A stretch of DNA of 64,000 nt, taken from assembly GCA_944472155.2 (NCBI GenBank), contig OX235272.1, positions 8,664,354 through 8,728,353 on the forward strand, in the 5' to 3' direction. The DNA is from Trichobilharzia szidati. Lineage: Eukaryota; Platyhelminthes; Trematoda; Strigeidida; Schistosomatidae. The translations under genes were made by a program, and so were the position numbers. This document shows positions 21,037 to 31,424 of this stretch, piece by piece. The notes under the pieces were generated by a model. That model was given only the letters and a program-made list of their open reading frames with translations. It did not search any database and was not told the DNA's origin. How positions within the stretch are numbered: position 1 is the first letter of the stretch; every line of letters starts with the position of its first letter.

Positions 21037-22189
21037 ATTAATCAAAATTAACATAACAGAGGTTTTATATATAAAAGGCACATCTTTTTGTTTTTAAAAA
21101 CTTTGTCCAATCATGATTCATAAACACAAGTATTAACAAGTATAATAAACAAAATTGTATGAGCTGTGATCAAAATTTGACCTCGGACTTACAAATATTG
21201 GTCTACCTTTGTTAAACACATTAAACAGAGTGTGCATGCGTGTGTGTGTAAACAGTTGTAAAACATTTCTTAACGTCTCCATAGGAAGATATAGACAGTC
21301 AGGAATTTGACCAAGTATTTTTAATTAGTGATACATATCCATTTTTTATTTATTAATAAGGATTTCCTATGCATCAGCTAACATCAAACCTTCATGTCTG
21401 TTCAAACTGCTAGTATCTAGAATCTTATGATTAGACGTATTTTCAAAGTTATGGTGTTTAGGACTAGAGTTTAGTTTAAGCACCCTGTCGAACTTATTGC
21501 ATTGTCTTCTTTCTGAACATTGAGCTGCTTCATTCGACCTACTGGAGTTGTCAGGTGACTCGACAGCTACGGATTTAGGATGTGCATTTTGTTCCAGACA
21601 ACGGAGATTGAAAACACGATGATTGTGCCAATTACATAGTTTCTTTGTTAATTTAATTCGATAGCAAAATAACTCAAATGAACTGTCGTCGTCCAGTAGG
21701 TCGAATGAAGCAGCTCAATATTCAGAAAGAAGACAATGCAATAAGTTCGACAGGGTGCTTAAACTAAACTCTAGTCCTAAACACCATAACTTTGAAAATA
21801 CGTCTAATCATAAAATTCTAGATACTAGCAGTTTGAACAGACATGAAGGCGTGATGTTAGCTGATGCATAGGAAATCCTTATTAATAAATAAAAATGGAT
21901 ATGTATCACTAATTATTAATACTTGGTCAAAATTCTCGACTGTCCATATCTTCTTATGGAAACGTTAAGAAATGTTTTACAACTGTTTACCCACACACAC
22001 ATACACACTCTGTTTAAAGTGTTTAACAAAGGTAGACCGATATTTGTAAGTCCGAGGTCAAATTTTGATCATAGCTCATAAATATTTTGTTTATTATACT
22101 TGTTGAATGACTCATGATTGGACAAAGTTTTTAAAAGCAAGTGATGTTCCTTTTATCGATAAACCTCTGTTATGTTAATTTTGATTAAT

Positions 22190-22234
22190 TTCCCTGAAGA
22201 AGTTCGGACCAGATTGCCGAACGAAACGTTGGAA
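22190..22234 (+). ncRNA. PLE hammerhead-like ribozyme, right arm
   Basis: Stem I is UUCC (22190-22193) with GGAA (22231-22234). The core CUGAAGA (22194-22200) fits CUGANGA. Stem II is GUUCGG (22202-22207) with CCGAAC (22217-22222), then GAAAC. The stem III strand ACGU (22226-22229) is too short to close alone but is self-complementary, as expected for a ribozyme that works as a dimer. One extra A (22201) lies before stem II. Hammerheads in PLEs are established for several animals. Confidence 0.7.
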
Positions 22235-22459
22235 TTACTCATTTCAATATCGCTGAGATATTACAAATATAATTTTTTACAAATGTCTACTTCTCACTCG
22301 GCGCCCAAATATTTTAGAACTATTCGGTCAAATCTTGACGACAGTTCATTTGAATATAACTGTACAGTTTGAAAATAAAATCGTTAAAAAGAAATATCTC
22401 TTCACTGAATAAATCTCACTGGTTTCTCCTGATTCATAAATAATAAATGGGCATATTTT

Positions 22460-22625
22460 TGATTAGACACTAGTCAGTAACTAGTATAATGTATCTAGTC
22501 CTATCTTTGGTGCAGACTGAGTTCCTTCAAGGCGGTTGCAGATAGGCCTTGCTGATAAGTACCAACTAGGACGAAACCTAGGTGCAAGGCTTCCTGTCGC
22601 TTGCCTCCAATCATCTAATACCAAT
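22460..22625 (+). mobile_element. SINE C, 5' truncated, plus strand
   Basis: Contains the cactagtcagtaactagt palindrome, the segment ctatctttggtgcagactga, gttccttcaaggcggttgca, the hammerhead-like domain (22546-22590) and the tail ttgcctccaatcatctaa. The tRNA-like head is missing. Confidence 0.7.
22546..22590 (+). ncRNA. Hammerhead-like domain of SINE C, one core base changed
   Basis: Stem I GCCUUG (22546-22551) pairs with CAAGGC (22585-22590), six pairs. The core is CUGAUAA against CUGANGA (G8 to A). Stem II is GUAC against GGAC with one mismatch, loop CAACUA. GAAAC and palindromic ACCUAGGU follow. Unlike 6633-6682 this copy lacks the CUGG insertion, so it shows the older core form. Confidence 0.65.
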
Positions 22626-22664
22626 AAGTGGGCATATTTCTTCATTTCAGGAAGTCACATCCGA

Positions 22665-22890
22665 CAGCTGCGCGTCGGTGGCACAACGGTAGGATGCTCG
22701 GCATCCACACTTCATGTTGTTCGATCCCCAGCCACAGACTCACCCCTTTACCTCGCTAAGCCAGTAATAAGACTGGTAAAGAGGGAAAGTTGGGCATGAG
22801 GCTGGCTAGCAACCCCATCCCGTAAAAAAAATTCAAGAAGGGCTGTAGCTTGAAGCCACCCTATGTTCCACTGGGGACGTAAAGGAATAA
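22665..22890 (+). mobile_element. SINE D, plus strand
   Basis: tRNA-like head (22672-22740: cgtcggtggcacaacggtag, B box tgttcgatccc), body (tttacctcgctaagcc; ggctagcaaccccatcc) and tail (gaagccaccctatgttccac, then ggaataaaa). The tail is shared with RTE 3' ends such as 52040-52075. Confidence 0.85.
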
Positions 22891-23429
22891 AAAACATCCG
22901 ACAGTAATCTAAATAACTGCCAACCTTTATTCTGAATTCATGGAAAACCTTCATTAGGACTTATAGAAGAAGGAAAACAGCACGTGTTACGTCCAAAAGT
23001 GTTCATGAACACTACTCTCAGTGGTAATGATGAAGTAGATGCGAAGTTAAAAGAATTATAATAATAACTTAAAAATCCCCATTGAGTTACACATAAAGTA
23101 GAAGACGTTCAGTGAAGAGTTGCTCTTTTCAGCGAAATCATTCTGAAGCTGTACAGTCGCGTGTATATATAATAGTAAATTTTCTTATCAGTAAAAAGGA
23201 ATATTTCCGAAGATGTGACATTTGAATTGTAAGCTTCACATCACAAGTTACGTAATTTGGAAAGACTTAGTCAGACAGGAACTTAAATAAAACTGAATCA
23301 GTAATAAGTGACGTAATATAACTGATGGGATTGAGTCGAACTCAGCCAAAGCTGGACACGAGTCAAATTAACCAACGGTGGTAATAAGGGGTAGAAATTT
23401 ATTAGGACGAGGTGAGGGAAGAAAATAAT
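22891..23429. other. No recognised feature
   Basis: AT-rich sequence. Phrases such as cagcgaaatcattctgaagctgta (22 to 25 bp similarity with 35770-35795) hint at an old repeat, but no family is assigned. Confidence 0.4.
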
Positions 23430-23735
23430 ACAAATTTAAAAACCAGAAAAAACCAAAAAATTACGTGTCCCGTGTTAAGATAGATCAGGTCCATTGTAGA
23501 TTTAATGACTGAACAAACTTCTTCTGTATGCAGACTTTGGGGATGCAACATGTGAATTGCCATTGCTTCTGTGGGGTTTGAAGAAGTTTGATCCATTCTC
23601 TTTTAGCTAGATTCTCGCGTATTCTCTACATGACTTTAAAGTTGGTTTGTGAGTCAGCCTGGTATCCAGATTCGATCAGGTATTCTAGGATAAAGCTATT
23701 GGAGGGGATCCTTTTCCTCCTTTATAAAACCACAA
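23430..23735 (-). mobile_element. PLE GIY-YIG C-terminal part, minus strand
   Basis: The minus strand reads, in two frames, SFILEYLIESGYQ, FKVM.RIRENLAKRE and KLLQTP.., then the AMAIHMLHP block and the C-terminal LCIQKKFVQSL-like end. This order is typical of the C-terminal half of PLE endonucleases. Separated from its upstream part (24010-24500) by an inserted plus PLE 5' end. Confidence 0.72.
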
Positions 23736-23739
23736 AGGT

Positions 23740-24005
23740 AATTGTTGGATGATTCGTTTAAAATAGGAAACTCTATACGTAAAATTTTTTGACTATATAT
23801 TTTGATGATTAATAAAAATCCGAATAAATCTGCTGAAGGTGTGGCTTACACAGTGAAACGTTCAGAAAAATCTTGTTTTGATTTTCTTAACACGCTGGGA
23901 TTAATTTAAATAATTTATAATGAATCAATCTGACTCGGCGCTCAAATTATTCCAGGAAGTTCGTAACACCTACGGCCTGGAAACCTATAACTCCATGTAT
24001 GGCCA
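23740..24005 (+). mobile_element. PLE 5' end: hammerhead-like motif and N-terminal ORF start, plus strand
   Basis: A degenerate hammerhead-like motif (about 23836-23873: UCUG/CAGA stem I, CUGAAGG core, UGUG/CACA stem II, then GUGAAACGUU) precedes an ORF start MNQSDSALKLFQEVRNTYG (23920-23976). That resembles STSHSAPKYFRTIRSNLDD at 22285. It appears inserted into the minus PLE around it. Confidence 0.55.
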
Positions 24006-24009
24006 ACAT

Positions 24010-24500
24010 ACCTAGTTTCACAGAAGCAGGTGAACTGATAGATAAACATTGATGAGGTTAGCCAGTCAACAGTGGTAGCTTATCCTTCACATTCATGTGA
24101 ATCATTGGTTTTGCAGAGAAACTTAGTTGAAGTTCAACCGCAAACAAGGTTTTCTTCAATGAGCAGAACAAACAGTTTCTCAGTATTTCTACCGATAAGT
24201 TCCCATTGAATTGTAGATTCAAGCAGAGAAGTCTTTTAGGAGCAGAAAGTGTGGGTGATTTTAATGGTCTGGGTAGCCCTTTCCAAGGCGGATTCTTTTC
24301 AGAGTATTCAGCTGCTCTTCCACGATGTCAGAACTGAAAATGCTGAGAATTCTGTGACTCAGTGAACGGATCAAGGTTTGCTGTGTATATACAGACACCC
24401 AACTGTGAAAGTTTATGAGTTGTCTGTCCTGTGTCAGCTTTCTGTAATAATCGGACATCCTATCGATACTGGTTGTTTTCAACCTCTTTTCAACCTCTAC
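24010..24500 (-). mobile_element. PLE RT/endonuclease linker, minus strand
   Basis: Minus-strand 24482-24261 contains LIRSLSHRILSIFSSD, LNTLKRIRLGKGYP, the post-RT segment of PLEs. Further on come LLCLNLQFNGN and LFAVELQLSFSAKP, matching the linker of the PLE at 12560-12400. Stops and one frame change break it. Confidence 0.75.
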
Positions 24501-25070
24501 ATTTTAGAATTATCAATAAGGCGAAAAATGGCCTGGCCAGATCATTTAGTGTCTGCTTTAGTCACTGAAATAGAGAAGTTTACGACTTGTATGTTAGTGA
24601 GAGCTTATGCGACCACTCCTTCTTCTTTCTAATAATCTTAATCCGTTTATGTTCTGTGGTCGCTCCTAATTCTTACGTAACATCCTTTTCAATTTCCTGT
24701 TTCTGTGCTCTTTTTGATAATAATTCACTCTTTAATCACTTCACCGTGTTACGTAATCCCTTATACATATAATTATTCATCCTTAATAAACCTTCATGTT
24801 TTGATTACAACTAACCAAACATTGACAACTTTGGATTTATTTCATTAGTTACTGAGTATACATGATATGCTTGAAACCACTAGACTAGTTCATGAAATAA
24901 AAAAAAGCTTTCATACGGCAAGTTAAAGCCTTTTGATTCCGTATACAATATAGATCAATATTTTAATTAGTAAGGAGTTCATTAGGAAGCCCTTAGGTGG
25001 TAGCTCAAGTTTCATGTATATTAGCGCCCATTGGAAACTGTAGAAATCTATATTGTTTAGATGAGGAACT
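24501..25070. other. No recognised feature
   Basis: AT-rich unassigned DNA. ORFs 24378-24632 and 24587-24772 have no recognisable domain. Confidence 0.4.
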
Positions 25071-25074
25071 CCAC

Positions 25075-26045
25075 TTCAGAAATCAGTATTATTCCCTTGA
25101 GCTTCAGCACCACTTTGTCCCATTCCTTGCACTCCTCTTTAACCGACTCCACGATTACCCATAGTCTGTCATTTCGTCCTCTATGTTCCACTCAAGATAT
25201 AGCTTGGTGTGCTATGTTATTCGAAGGTCTCCTCAATATGTTGCCGATCAATCCATCTCCATTTTCTCCTACATATGCCTTTGTTGGGCAATTGGTTCTC
25301 GCCTGTTGGTTTATTCCCAGCCAGCCAGGGAGTGATTATTCTTGCTAATTCTTTCTGACTGGCGATTTGATCTCCACTATGGAGCGAAGTGGGCAGCTAT
25401 TGATAAAAGTCTGAAGTACCCTGTTGGAAATCCTTTTCGTTACACGCTAACCAAGTTTTCTGACCCGTATAGAAGAAGTGACTGACTGACTGACTTCACA
25501 TTTGTGTTGAACAGAATCCCAATCTTGCTGTTGTTTATGTTGACTGACTGAGTTAGTGCAGAAGATTTCCAAACTGGTTTCAGGTCATTTGATGAAGGCG
25601 TAACTTTTCTTTCTAGTTCTGGCTGCTTTGACATCTTCATCCATGTGGCGGATCAGTGGTTGGAACTGTGCTTCCTAAATGGAGCGGTATAGGAAGTAAC
25701 CTCTGTCAAATCTCTCCCGTTTATGGTGACTGCTGGTGGTTGTTGTTGCTGCTACTGGCTGGTTGGTTGGTTACATTCATCACCTCCATCTTCTCTATGT
25801 TCACGTGGAATCCTGTCTTCCTTCGCTGCCTGCCAGCCTCTTCAGCCACTTTGTTGGTTTCGCCTGCCCGTGAGTCTTCCAGTTTATGTGACATTGAACA
25901 TAAATCATCCACGCACGAAATCCAGATCCCCTAGAGTTTTCTTATCTGTTCAGCGTATTTCTGTCTTCAGAAATACTCTCCCTGTTTTAATGTCGTTTTC
26001 AAAATCACTGACATCTTCAAGGTAGATTTCGTCTCAAACTGGATC
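25075..26045 (-). mobile_element. RTE LINE 3' half, minus strand
   Basis: On the minus strand the RT palm end (MSHKLEDSRAGETNKVAEEA, 25900-25850) is followed by HVNIEKMEVM, KPVWKSSALTQSVN and the C-terminal end and tail at 25085-25110. At the FADD site (about 25905-25925) the sequence TTCGTGCGTGGATGAT carries the same 4-nt insertion as other copies, with two transitions. Confidence 0.82.
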
Positions 26046-26590
26046 ATTGAAAACCGGAGGAAGCTAAGCTGCTATTCAGCCTTAGTTTGGACTCTTCGAT
26101 GCTATGCCCTGAATATTAAATACAAAGTCTACAGTGAAGTGAATGAAATCTTTACAAACCCCAACTCATCACTGACTATGACTTGCTTCAACATAGCTAT
26201 CCTGAATTCCCAATAACAGTCATGTTCGATTTAGTTCACCAAGACGGATATGCCAGATGCTTTGAGATTTGATTATCTTCATGTTAGATCACGAAATGAT
26301 AGATAAATTAGTTAAGGAAATACCATTGAAAACTAGGGAGAACTGGACAGCCATATGTTTCGTCCCAGCTTGAGAGTCTTCAGCACTACTCAATCATGAC
26401 CGCACTGAGGATCTCTAGTAACCTACTAGAGGATGAAGTTGTCTGGATTATTAGTAAGAAATCATCAACGACGTGGTTCATCAAGTCTGACAGGAGAATG
26501 AATACTTGCCAATGACATTGGTCACCACTGGTAGTTGTGTGGGGGGAAAGGGTGCCCCAAAGTAGGATGAAACAGCTGTTTCCTTCATTG
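26046..26590. mobile_element. Degraded SINE A material
   Basis: Minus hammerhead and tail pieces (ccttagtttggactcttcga at 26080; actggacagccatatgtttcgtcc at 26350) are mixed with a plus 5' region (26430-26545) and a final gaaacagctgt at 26570. The order is scrambled and strongly diverged. Confidence 0.55.
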
Positions 26591-26671
26591 ACGCCTTTCC
26601 AAATGATACGAATACCTAATCCTATTTAGAACAATGATAATGAATTCAAACGCCGACTGCTTATATGTACC

Positions 26672-27277
26672 ATGGATGTGCAATTCCAGTTTGACAACAC
26701 TCTTTACCGACAAATAGATAGTGTAGCTATGGGCAGTCCACTTAGCCCTGTTCCAGTAGAAATCTTCATGTCCAGCCTTGAAAGAACAAAGTTGAAGCAT
26801 GCAATCGACGAAACAACTTCCTACTGTCGATATGTCGATGATACATTTATAGTGTGCAACAATGAAAGTCATGCTTCCTACCTACTCGGATTATTCTACG
26901 ACGCACATACAAACATTGAATTTACTACAAAACATGAAAATCATGGGAATTTCCATTTCCTTGACATTGCAATGCAACGCCTAGAAGATGGTAGTCTCCC
27001 GACGTCAATTTACCGAAAGCCGACATGGAATGGACAGTACTTACATTTTATTAGTTTTTGTCCAAGTAGCTATAAACCAGCACTAGTCAAAACTCTGTAC
27101 TATAATAGAGCTAGGAAAATATGCTCTGCAGCGAAATTAAAGGAAGAATTTACGATTCTCGAAAAGATATTGAAAATAACGGCTATCCTCAAAGATTCAT
27201 TAACAAATACGGAAGATATCAAGGCTCAAATGCCAAACAAATCACAGATGGATAAAAGCCTGTCTTCATTCAACTAG
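26672..27277 (+). pseudogene. PLE reverse transcriptase C-terminal half
   Basis: About 200 codons with the GSPLSP block (codons 22-27), YVDDTFIVC (codons 54-62) and the LDIAMQRLEDG segment, ending out of frame at NKSQMDKSLSSFN. Reading the next frame from about 27252 gives PVFIQLDFKGEN and joins to the following endonuclease ORF. The upstream RT fingers are lost by 5' truncation, so the ATG is not a native start. Confidence 0.85.
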
Positions 27278-27294
27278 ACTTTAAAGGTGAAAAT

Positions 27295-27822
27295 ATGGCA
27301 GCAGTGGTCAACAGAAGACTGAATACGTCACTAGCCAGAAACTATCCTGCAGCTAAGTTGGTTCCCGTCCATCGAACAACATGCTCTTTGATGCAGTCAA
27401 AAGTTGACAGATACCCTTCTTATTTTAACTCCAACTGTGTATGCAAATTTACGTGCGTCTGCGGGAGCAGTTACATTGGGAGAACAGAAATAAGGACACA
27501 CCTCCGATTTTCTGAACATATACCGAAAAGCCTACGTCTCAAGGGAACAAACTCTTATAATAGTGCTGTTACCAGACATCTCTTTGATACGGGTCATGAG
27601 GTGGACGTCAAAAAGTCAATCAAAATTATCAATAAGCAAAAAGGCTCAGTTCTCCTCAATTTTGCCGAAGTAATCTCTATCAAACGCCTGAAACCCGATT
27701 TATGTGTTCAGAAAGAAGAGGTTTTCAGTCTTTCCTTGCCACGCCCTGGTAACTGGATGTCTTTATTCTTTCTTTCATTTGATTATGTAGTCTTTAGCTT
27801 TAACCTCACCCCCTTGACGTAG
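27295..27822 (+). pseudogene. PLE GIY-YIG endonuclease domain
   Basis: About 175 codons. The amino-terminal half is the linker. The cysteine motif and YIGRT lie at codons 44-62, followed by LRFSEHIPKSLRLKG, the helix with HLFDTGHEVDVKKS and the C-terminal LKPDLCVQKEEVFSLSLPRP. GIY-YIG domains of PLEs cut target DNA. It is complete within its frame but separated from the RT by a frameshift. Confidence 0.85.
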
Positions 27823-28000
27823 TATAATTTTGCTTGTCTCTTGTTTATACGATTTGAGTTGAACTCAGTACATTGTCACCCAATTTATTAGTTACTTATC
27901 ATCTTACGCAACTCTCGTTTTTATTACATAACTCCTTTGCCATTGTATGTATACATTTATTTTGTTTAAACTTGAACTGCCTGTGTAAAAACTATATAGG

Positions 28001-28780
28001 CGTAATTTTCTGAGCACTGTTCACTAACTGAGGAACCTCCTGTCAACTGACGTCATGTAAAATTTGCAAGTATGTTAAAACTTTTCTGCATATGAATTTA
28101 ATAGTGATTCATTTAGGCTGTAAGCAGATGAGCTGATGAGAATCTAAGGAAATAGACAATGATGGTTCCATCTTCTTATTGCACAAAAGCCACTGTTGTT
28201 CTTACTTTATTCAAATAATAATAATAATTTTGAAGGGGATAGTTTAAAAGAATTTTCATGCATTTGGTTCCCTTGATAAATTTCGATAGAGAAAGAAAGA
28301 CCAGATTTGTAGTTTAAAATGATATCGTCATTCTATTTCACGGGTTCTCGTCAGCTAACTGCAAACTACCTGCTTGAAATTACAATGGTTGTAAATAATG
28401 AAAATAACGTACTTCAATGTATGAAAGGTTATAGAGAAAACATTATAAGATGAACGCATCCGCAATATTAGTGTTACAACTTTTGGTTTAAGTTACCATC
28501 AATTTATATACTATCAAACCATGAAAAAGTGGGTCGGGGTTGAGAGAAGACAGAAAAATCTAATGAACAGTGTTAGCTTGTACGTCAATATGGCAACCCA
28601 AGAAGGTCAAAGTTAACCAAATTGAAAACTTGCTTAGTGAGCTGAGCTCACTAGTGTGTATGACTCATCAGTGTAATCAAAGTAATACTATTACCAAGGG
28701 AGTGAGAGATTGACTACACTCTCTCTGTCTGTGTGCATAAGTTTGGTCTGAGACGTTTGATTGTAACTGCTTCAGCAGTA
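28001..28780. other. Unassigned; probably PLE 3' flanks in part
   Basis: AT-rich sequence. The minus-strand motif gaatgacgatatcatttt near 28320 resembles gaaatgacgatatcatctc at 59463-59481 downstream of another PLE, so part of this may be PLE 3' UTR. Nothing else recognised. Confidence 0.4.
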
Positions 28781-29475
28781 AATCCTAGTAGATTCTCTGT
28801 CCTTTGTTTGTTTAATATTTTGAAGAATTTAGAAATCTCGACAAAATAACCTGTATCTATATGGTGGGTGTCTGATAATTGCACTTAGTAAATATCTGCT
28901 TCCTTTTAAGCATAAATTTCTTGGAATATGCTCTGAAAGCCGGATAGAAGTCCTGCCTTCTTTCTGTCCTTCCAATATACTTTCTACCGCAGGTGCACGT
29001 AAATTTATAAATGCAGTTGGAGGTAACATCAGGAGGGTACTTATCCAGTTTCGATTGGCTTATAGAGCATGCAGTGCTTGCTGTATAGTGTCACCATCTT
29101 AGCTGCAGGAAAACATCTCTTTATTACTCCTTTCATTCTCTTGTCAATCTTTTGTGATACTGTTTCTCCTTTATGAACAGGAGGTAAATGAACACTTTCT
29201 TCTTTTCCACAACTGATAGATACTTCTTATTTAATTGGTGGATGGTGACTAGCAGTGGAACTTAGGATGCACATTTCGTCCTATTTGGGACTCGTCGGCT
29301 GGACTGATAGATACTTCGCTATCTCATCTATTTTTCTTTGCTGTACTTTAGGATAAATCCTCTTAGATACCAGTTTTCCTTGAGTTTATTTTTCAGCAAA
29401 GCTTAATTCTTCTTCTACCTTGTTAGGCAAACATAACTTCCTGGCTCTGTCGTACAATGAGTGTCCTTACTAATC
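28781..29475 (-). mobile_element. PLE remnant, minus strand, with Sm-alpha insertion
   Basis: The minus strand reads LYDRARKLCLPNKVEEELSF near 29465-29400, a degenerate linker, then CIYKFTCTCGRKYIG-like and AFRAYSKKFMLK pieces (28990-28900) of the GIY-YIG domain. Several frameshifts. A short Sm-alpha fragment is inserted at 29237-29310. Confidence 0.72.
29237..29310 (-). mobile_element. Sm-alpha-type SINE 3' fragment with hammerhead core, minus strand
   Basis: On the minus strand UCCAG is followed by CCGACGA (CUGANGA with U4 to C), stem II GUCC/GGAC around CAAAUA, GAAA, AUGUGCAU (near-palindrome) and a C, then CUAAGUUCC, ending ccactgctagtcaccatcca. This matches the known schistosome satellite hammerhead layout. 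One core change and a weakened stem I reduce the chance of activity. Confidence 0.75.
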
Positions 29476-30945
29476 CCCGCTTATAGTTTATAGTTTTGAA
29501 AGATAAACTTTATTAAAATGAAACAAAAGAAAAAGGTTTTCCGATATAAATAAGAAATTCTAAAATAAAAGTTTTACAATTGTCAAATAAATTTGGAAGG
29601 TATATATATATATATATATATAGTTACAAATGTGGAAACCTTATCTTCTATACGTATTTATTTATACTTTTATCTTTGATACATGAAATTTGATTATCGC
29701 AAGTAACATAAGAAATAATACAACTCAGTTATACTACTTATATTACTACTGTTTTATTATTACTACTCATATTAATATTAGTACCAATATTCCAATAAAA
29801 CTTAGAATATTACTCTCCATCCCACCTTGCGTCCCCCCACCTGGCAAGAAAAGTAACAACTGTTCAGAGGAAGACGAAGATGATGATGAACAAGGAGAAG
29901 GAGGTGTAGAAAACAAGGTCGCAGGAGAAATTCTTTCAAAAATTTTGCTACAATGTAGGGAAATTCACATCATACTACTAACTAAACTAACTAACTATCT
30001 AACTGGTACAAGATGGAGTATACAAGAAGAAACCTAGTGAAATATTGTACAAAAGAGGTAAAAGAGTACAGCCAAATTCTTGATGTATGTGTGTATATGT
30101 GTGTGCGTGTGTGCGCGTGTTCTATATATACAATCAGAAAGAGTTGCCAATATGACGTTGTAGGAGTTAAGCTGGAGTTAAGTGGAAAGTGAAACAGGGT
30201 GAAGTAAAGCAAAGCAAAGTGAAGGGAAGGGAAGGGGAGTGAAGTATGAAGGTAAGATAACATGGTGTTTATCGCACAGAAACAGAAGACGGGATGTCAT
30301 ACAGCCTCCTTCGCCCCCCACCCACCCACACACACCTATTTTTCATACCTAATAATAAAAATGATACGTATACGAAGATAATATATGTATTAATATTAAG
30401 ATGACATTTTCTATGGATATATGTATTTATTGATTAATGAATGCTATAGATCTTGTAAATAAACACATCAATATGAAGTCGATACCAATAATAAAGTTCT
30501 GCTTGTCTAAGTGCGTCCGTCTGTCTATCCACTTATGCATTCATGTCTGTGTCCGTGTGTGTATGTGTGTGTACCGCCATCTCTTTACACTTTTATTTGT
30601 CATTGTCACACATATATTGTACAAAGCGTCTGTTTATAATGAAGAACAGATGGGATCTTACCAGAAGTCAGATTAGTAGTTTTGAATGGGATGATTGATC
30701 ATTTTTGCAGTTACTAACATGAAAATCTTGACAATTACTTCAAGTCGAGCAAATTAGTAACTGGGTTATTGTTTGTCAAGTGAATCTCTGTGTGTATGTG
30801 TGTGTGTCGGGGGGTGGGGTGGGGTGCATGTTCATTATACAGTACTTTTAATATTTACCCCCCCCCAGGGTATATTGATTTGTTACTCAGGTAGAATCGG
30901 CATCATATATGTATGTCTAGGTCCTTAGTGCTGTTTCCGACTAAA
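29476..30945. other. No gene recognised; microsatellites
   Basis: A TA run (29602-29622), GT/GC-rich runs (30085-30120, 30550-30575, 30788-30830), a C-rich run (30305-30335) and AT-rich DNA. The ORF at 29690-30037 contains an acidic run from GAA/GAT-rich DNA and has no recognised domain. Confidence 0.5.
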
Positions 30946-30949
30946 TTCT

Positions 30950-31165
30950 AACACAGTCAACCTAGATATTTCGTCGTTAGTTAGAAACAACCTCCGAGAA
31001 GTTTTTTTTTATGTATCTTGGCTACAAGATGCCTATCCTAGGTAGATGGAATCAGCGCCTGATCCCCTCCCCCGCTGCCGGGGGAAATTCGTTCCCTTGT
31101 CACCTAGTATTGAAGGCAGAGAGTGGTGACCTCTGTACCATTTGCCTCCAACTGTCTAGTCATAC
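30950..31165. mobile_element. Degraded SINE C-like sequence
   Basis: Contains tttgcctccaactgtctag (31140-31158), like the SINE C tail, and aacctagatatttcgtc, a possible minus hammerhead remnant. Most of the element is unrecognisable. Confidence 0.35.
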
Positions 31166-31169
31166 TACA

Positions 31170-31410
31170 TGTTTCCGATTCTTTTAAGTACTAAGAGGAG
31201 TACAAGGCTTCAAGCATTAAAGTTTCGGTAGCTGTGGTGTCGTTGTCACAGGGTGATGTTTCTAGCCTTATGACCAAGCCTCCTTTTTTCCTTGATTTGA
31301 CTTACTGCCGACTTCTGAGTGCACTGGACGGGAATAGAACTCTCACAGTGTGTGTGTGTATGTATGTCTGTGTCTGGCAAGCATTCCATCACAGAATCAC
31401 CAGCTCATAT
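31170..31410 (-). mobile_element. SINE D, minus strand
   Basis: Body (ggtcataaggctagaaacat on the minus strand) and tail segment present. The tRNA-like head is degraded and interrupted by a GT/ATGT microsatellite at 31350-31372. Confidence 0.65.
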
Positions 31411-31424
31411 ATGTATTATTATAT

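Larger units (their letters stand above)
20935..22376. mobile_element. PLE terminal inverted repeat with hammerhead in each arm
   Basis: Left arm about 20935-21546 and right arm about 21695-22280 are near-identical inverted copies; a spacer of about 150 bp (21547-21694) separates them. Each arm has, reading outwards, a coding piece (SNEAAQ.SERRQCNKFD ... LNRHEG.MLADA and a stop), an untranslated part and a hammerhead-like domain. After the right-arm hammerhead an ORF starts STSHSAPKYFRTIRSNLDD. The spacer encodes on the minus strand DDSSFELFCYRIKLTKKL, which continues that ORF, so the pieces form one PLE N-terminal ORF split by the inversion. Inverted or tandem partial ends are known for Penelope-like elements. 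Confidence 0.8.
26600..28000 (+). mobile_element. Penelope-like element, 5' truncated, plus strand
   Basis: This copy starts within the RT fingers/palm (EFKRRLLICTMDVQFQF). It carries DSVAMGSPLSP, the catalytic YVDDTF (26831-26848), FHFLDIAMQR and IYRKPTWNGQYLHF, then the post-RT ARKIC segment, the linker PVFIQLDFKGENMAAVVNRR, and a GIY-YIG domain CKFTCVCGSSYIGRTEIR with ISIKRLKPDLCVQKEEV. One frame change at about 27255 splits RT from endonuclease. Otherwise this is the best-preserved PLE coding region here. Confidence 0.9.

Noticed and set aside
26672..27822. RT and endonuclease ORFs as a telomerase or functional host gene
   Set aside because: The motif order (GSPLSP, YVDD, LDI, linker, GIY-YIG) is that of a 5' truncated Penelope-like element with a frameshift.
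28310..28360. Minus-strand hammerhead (ctgacgagaacccgtgaaat)
   Set aside because: The CUGACGA core is followed by a segment with no believable stem II before GAAA.
29690..30037. ORF with acidic run as a gene
   Set aside because: The acidic run comes from GAA/GAT simple sequence, and nothing else in it resembles a protein family.
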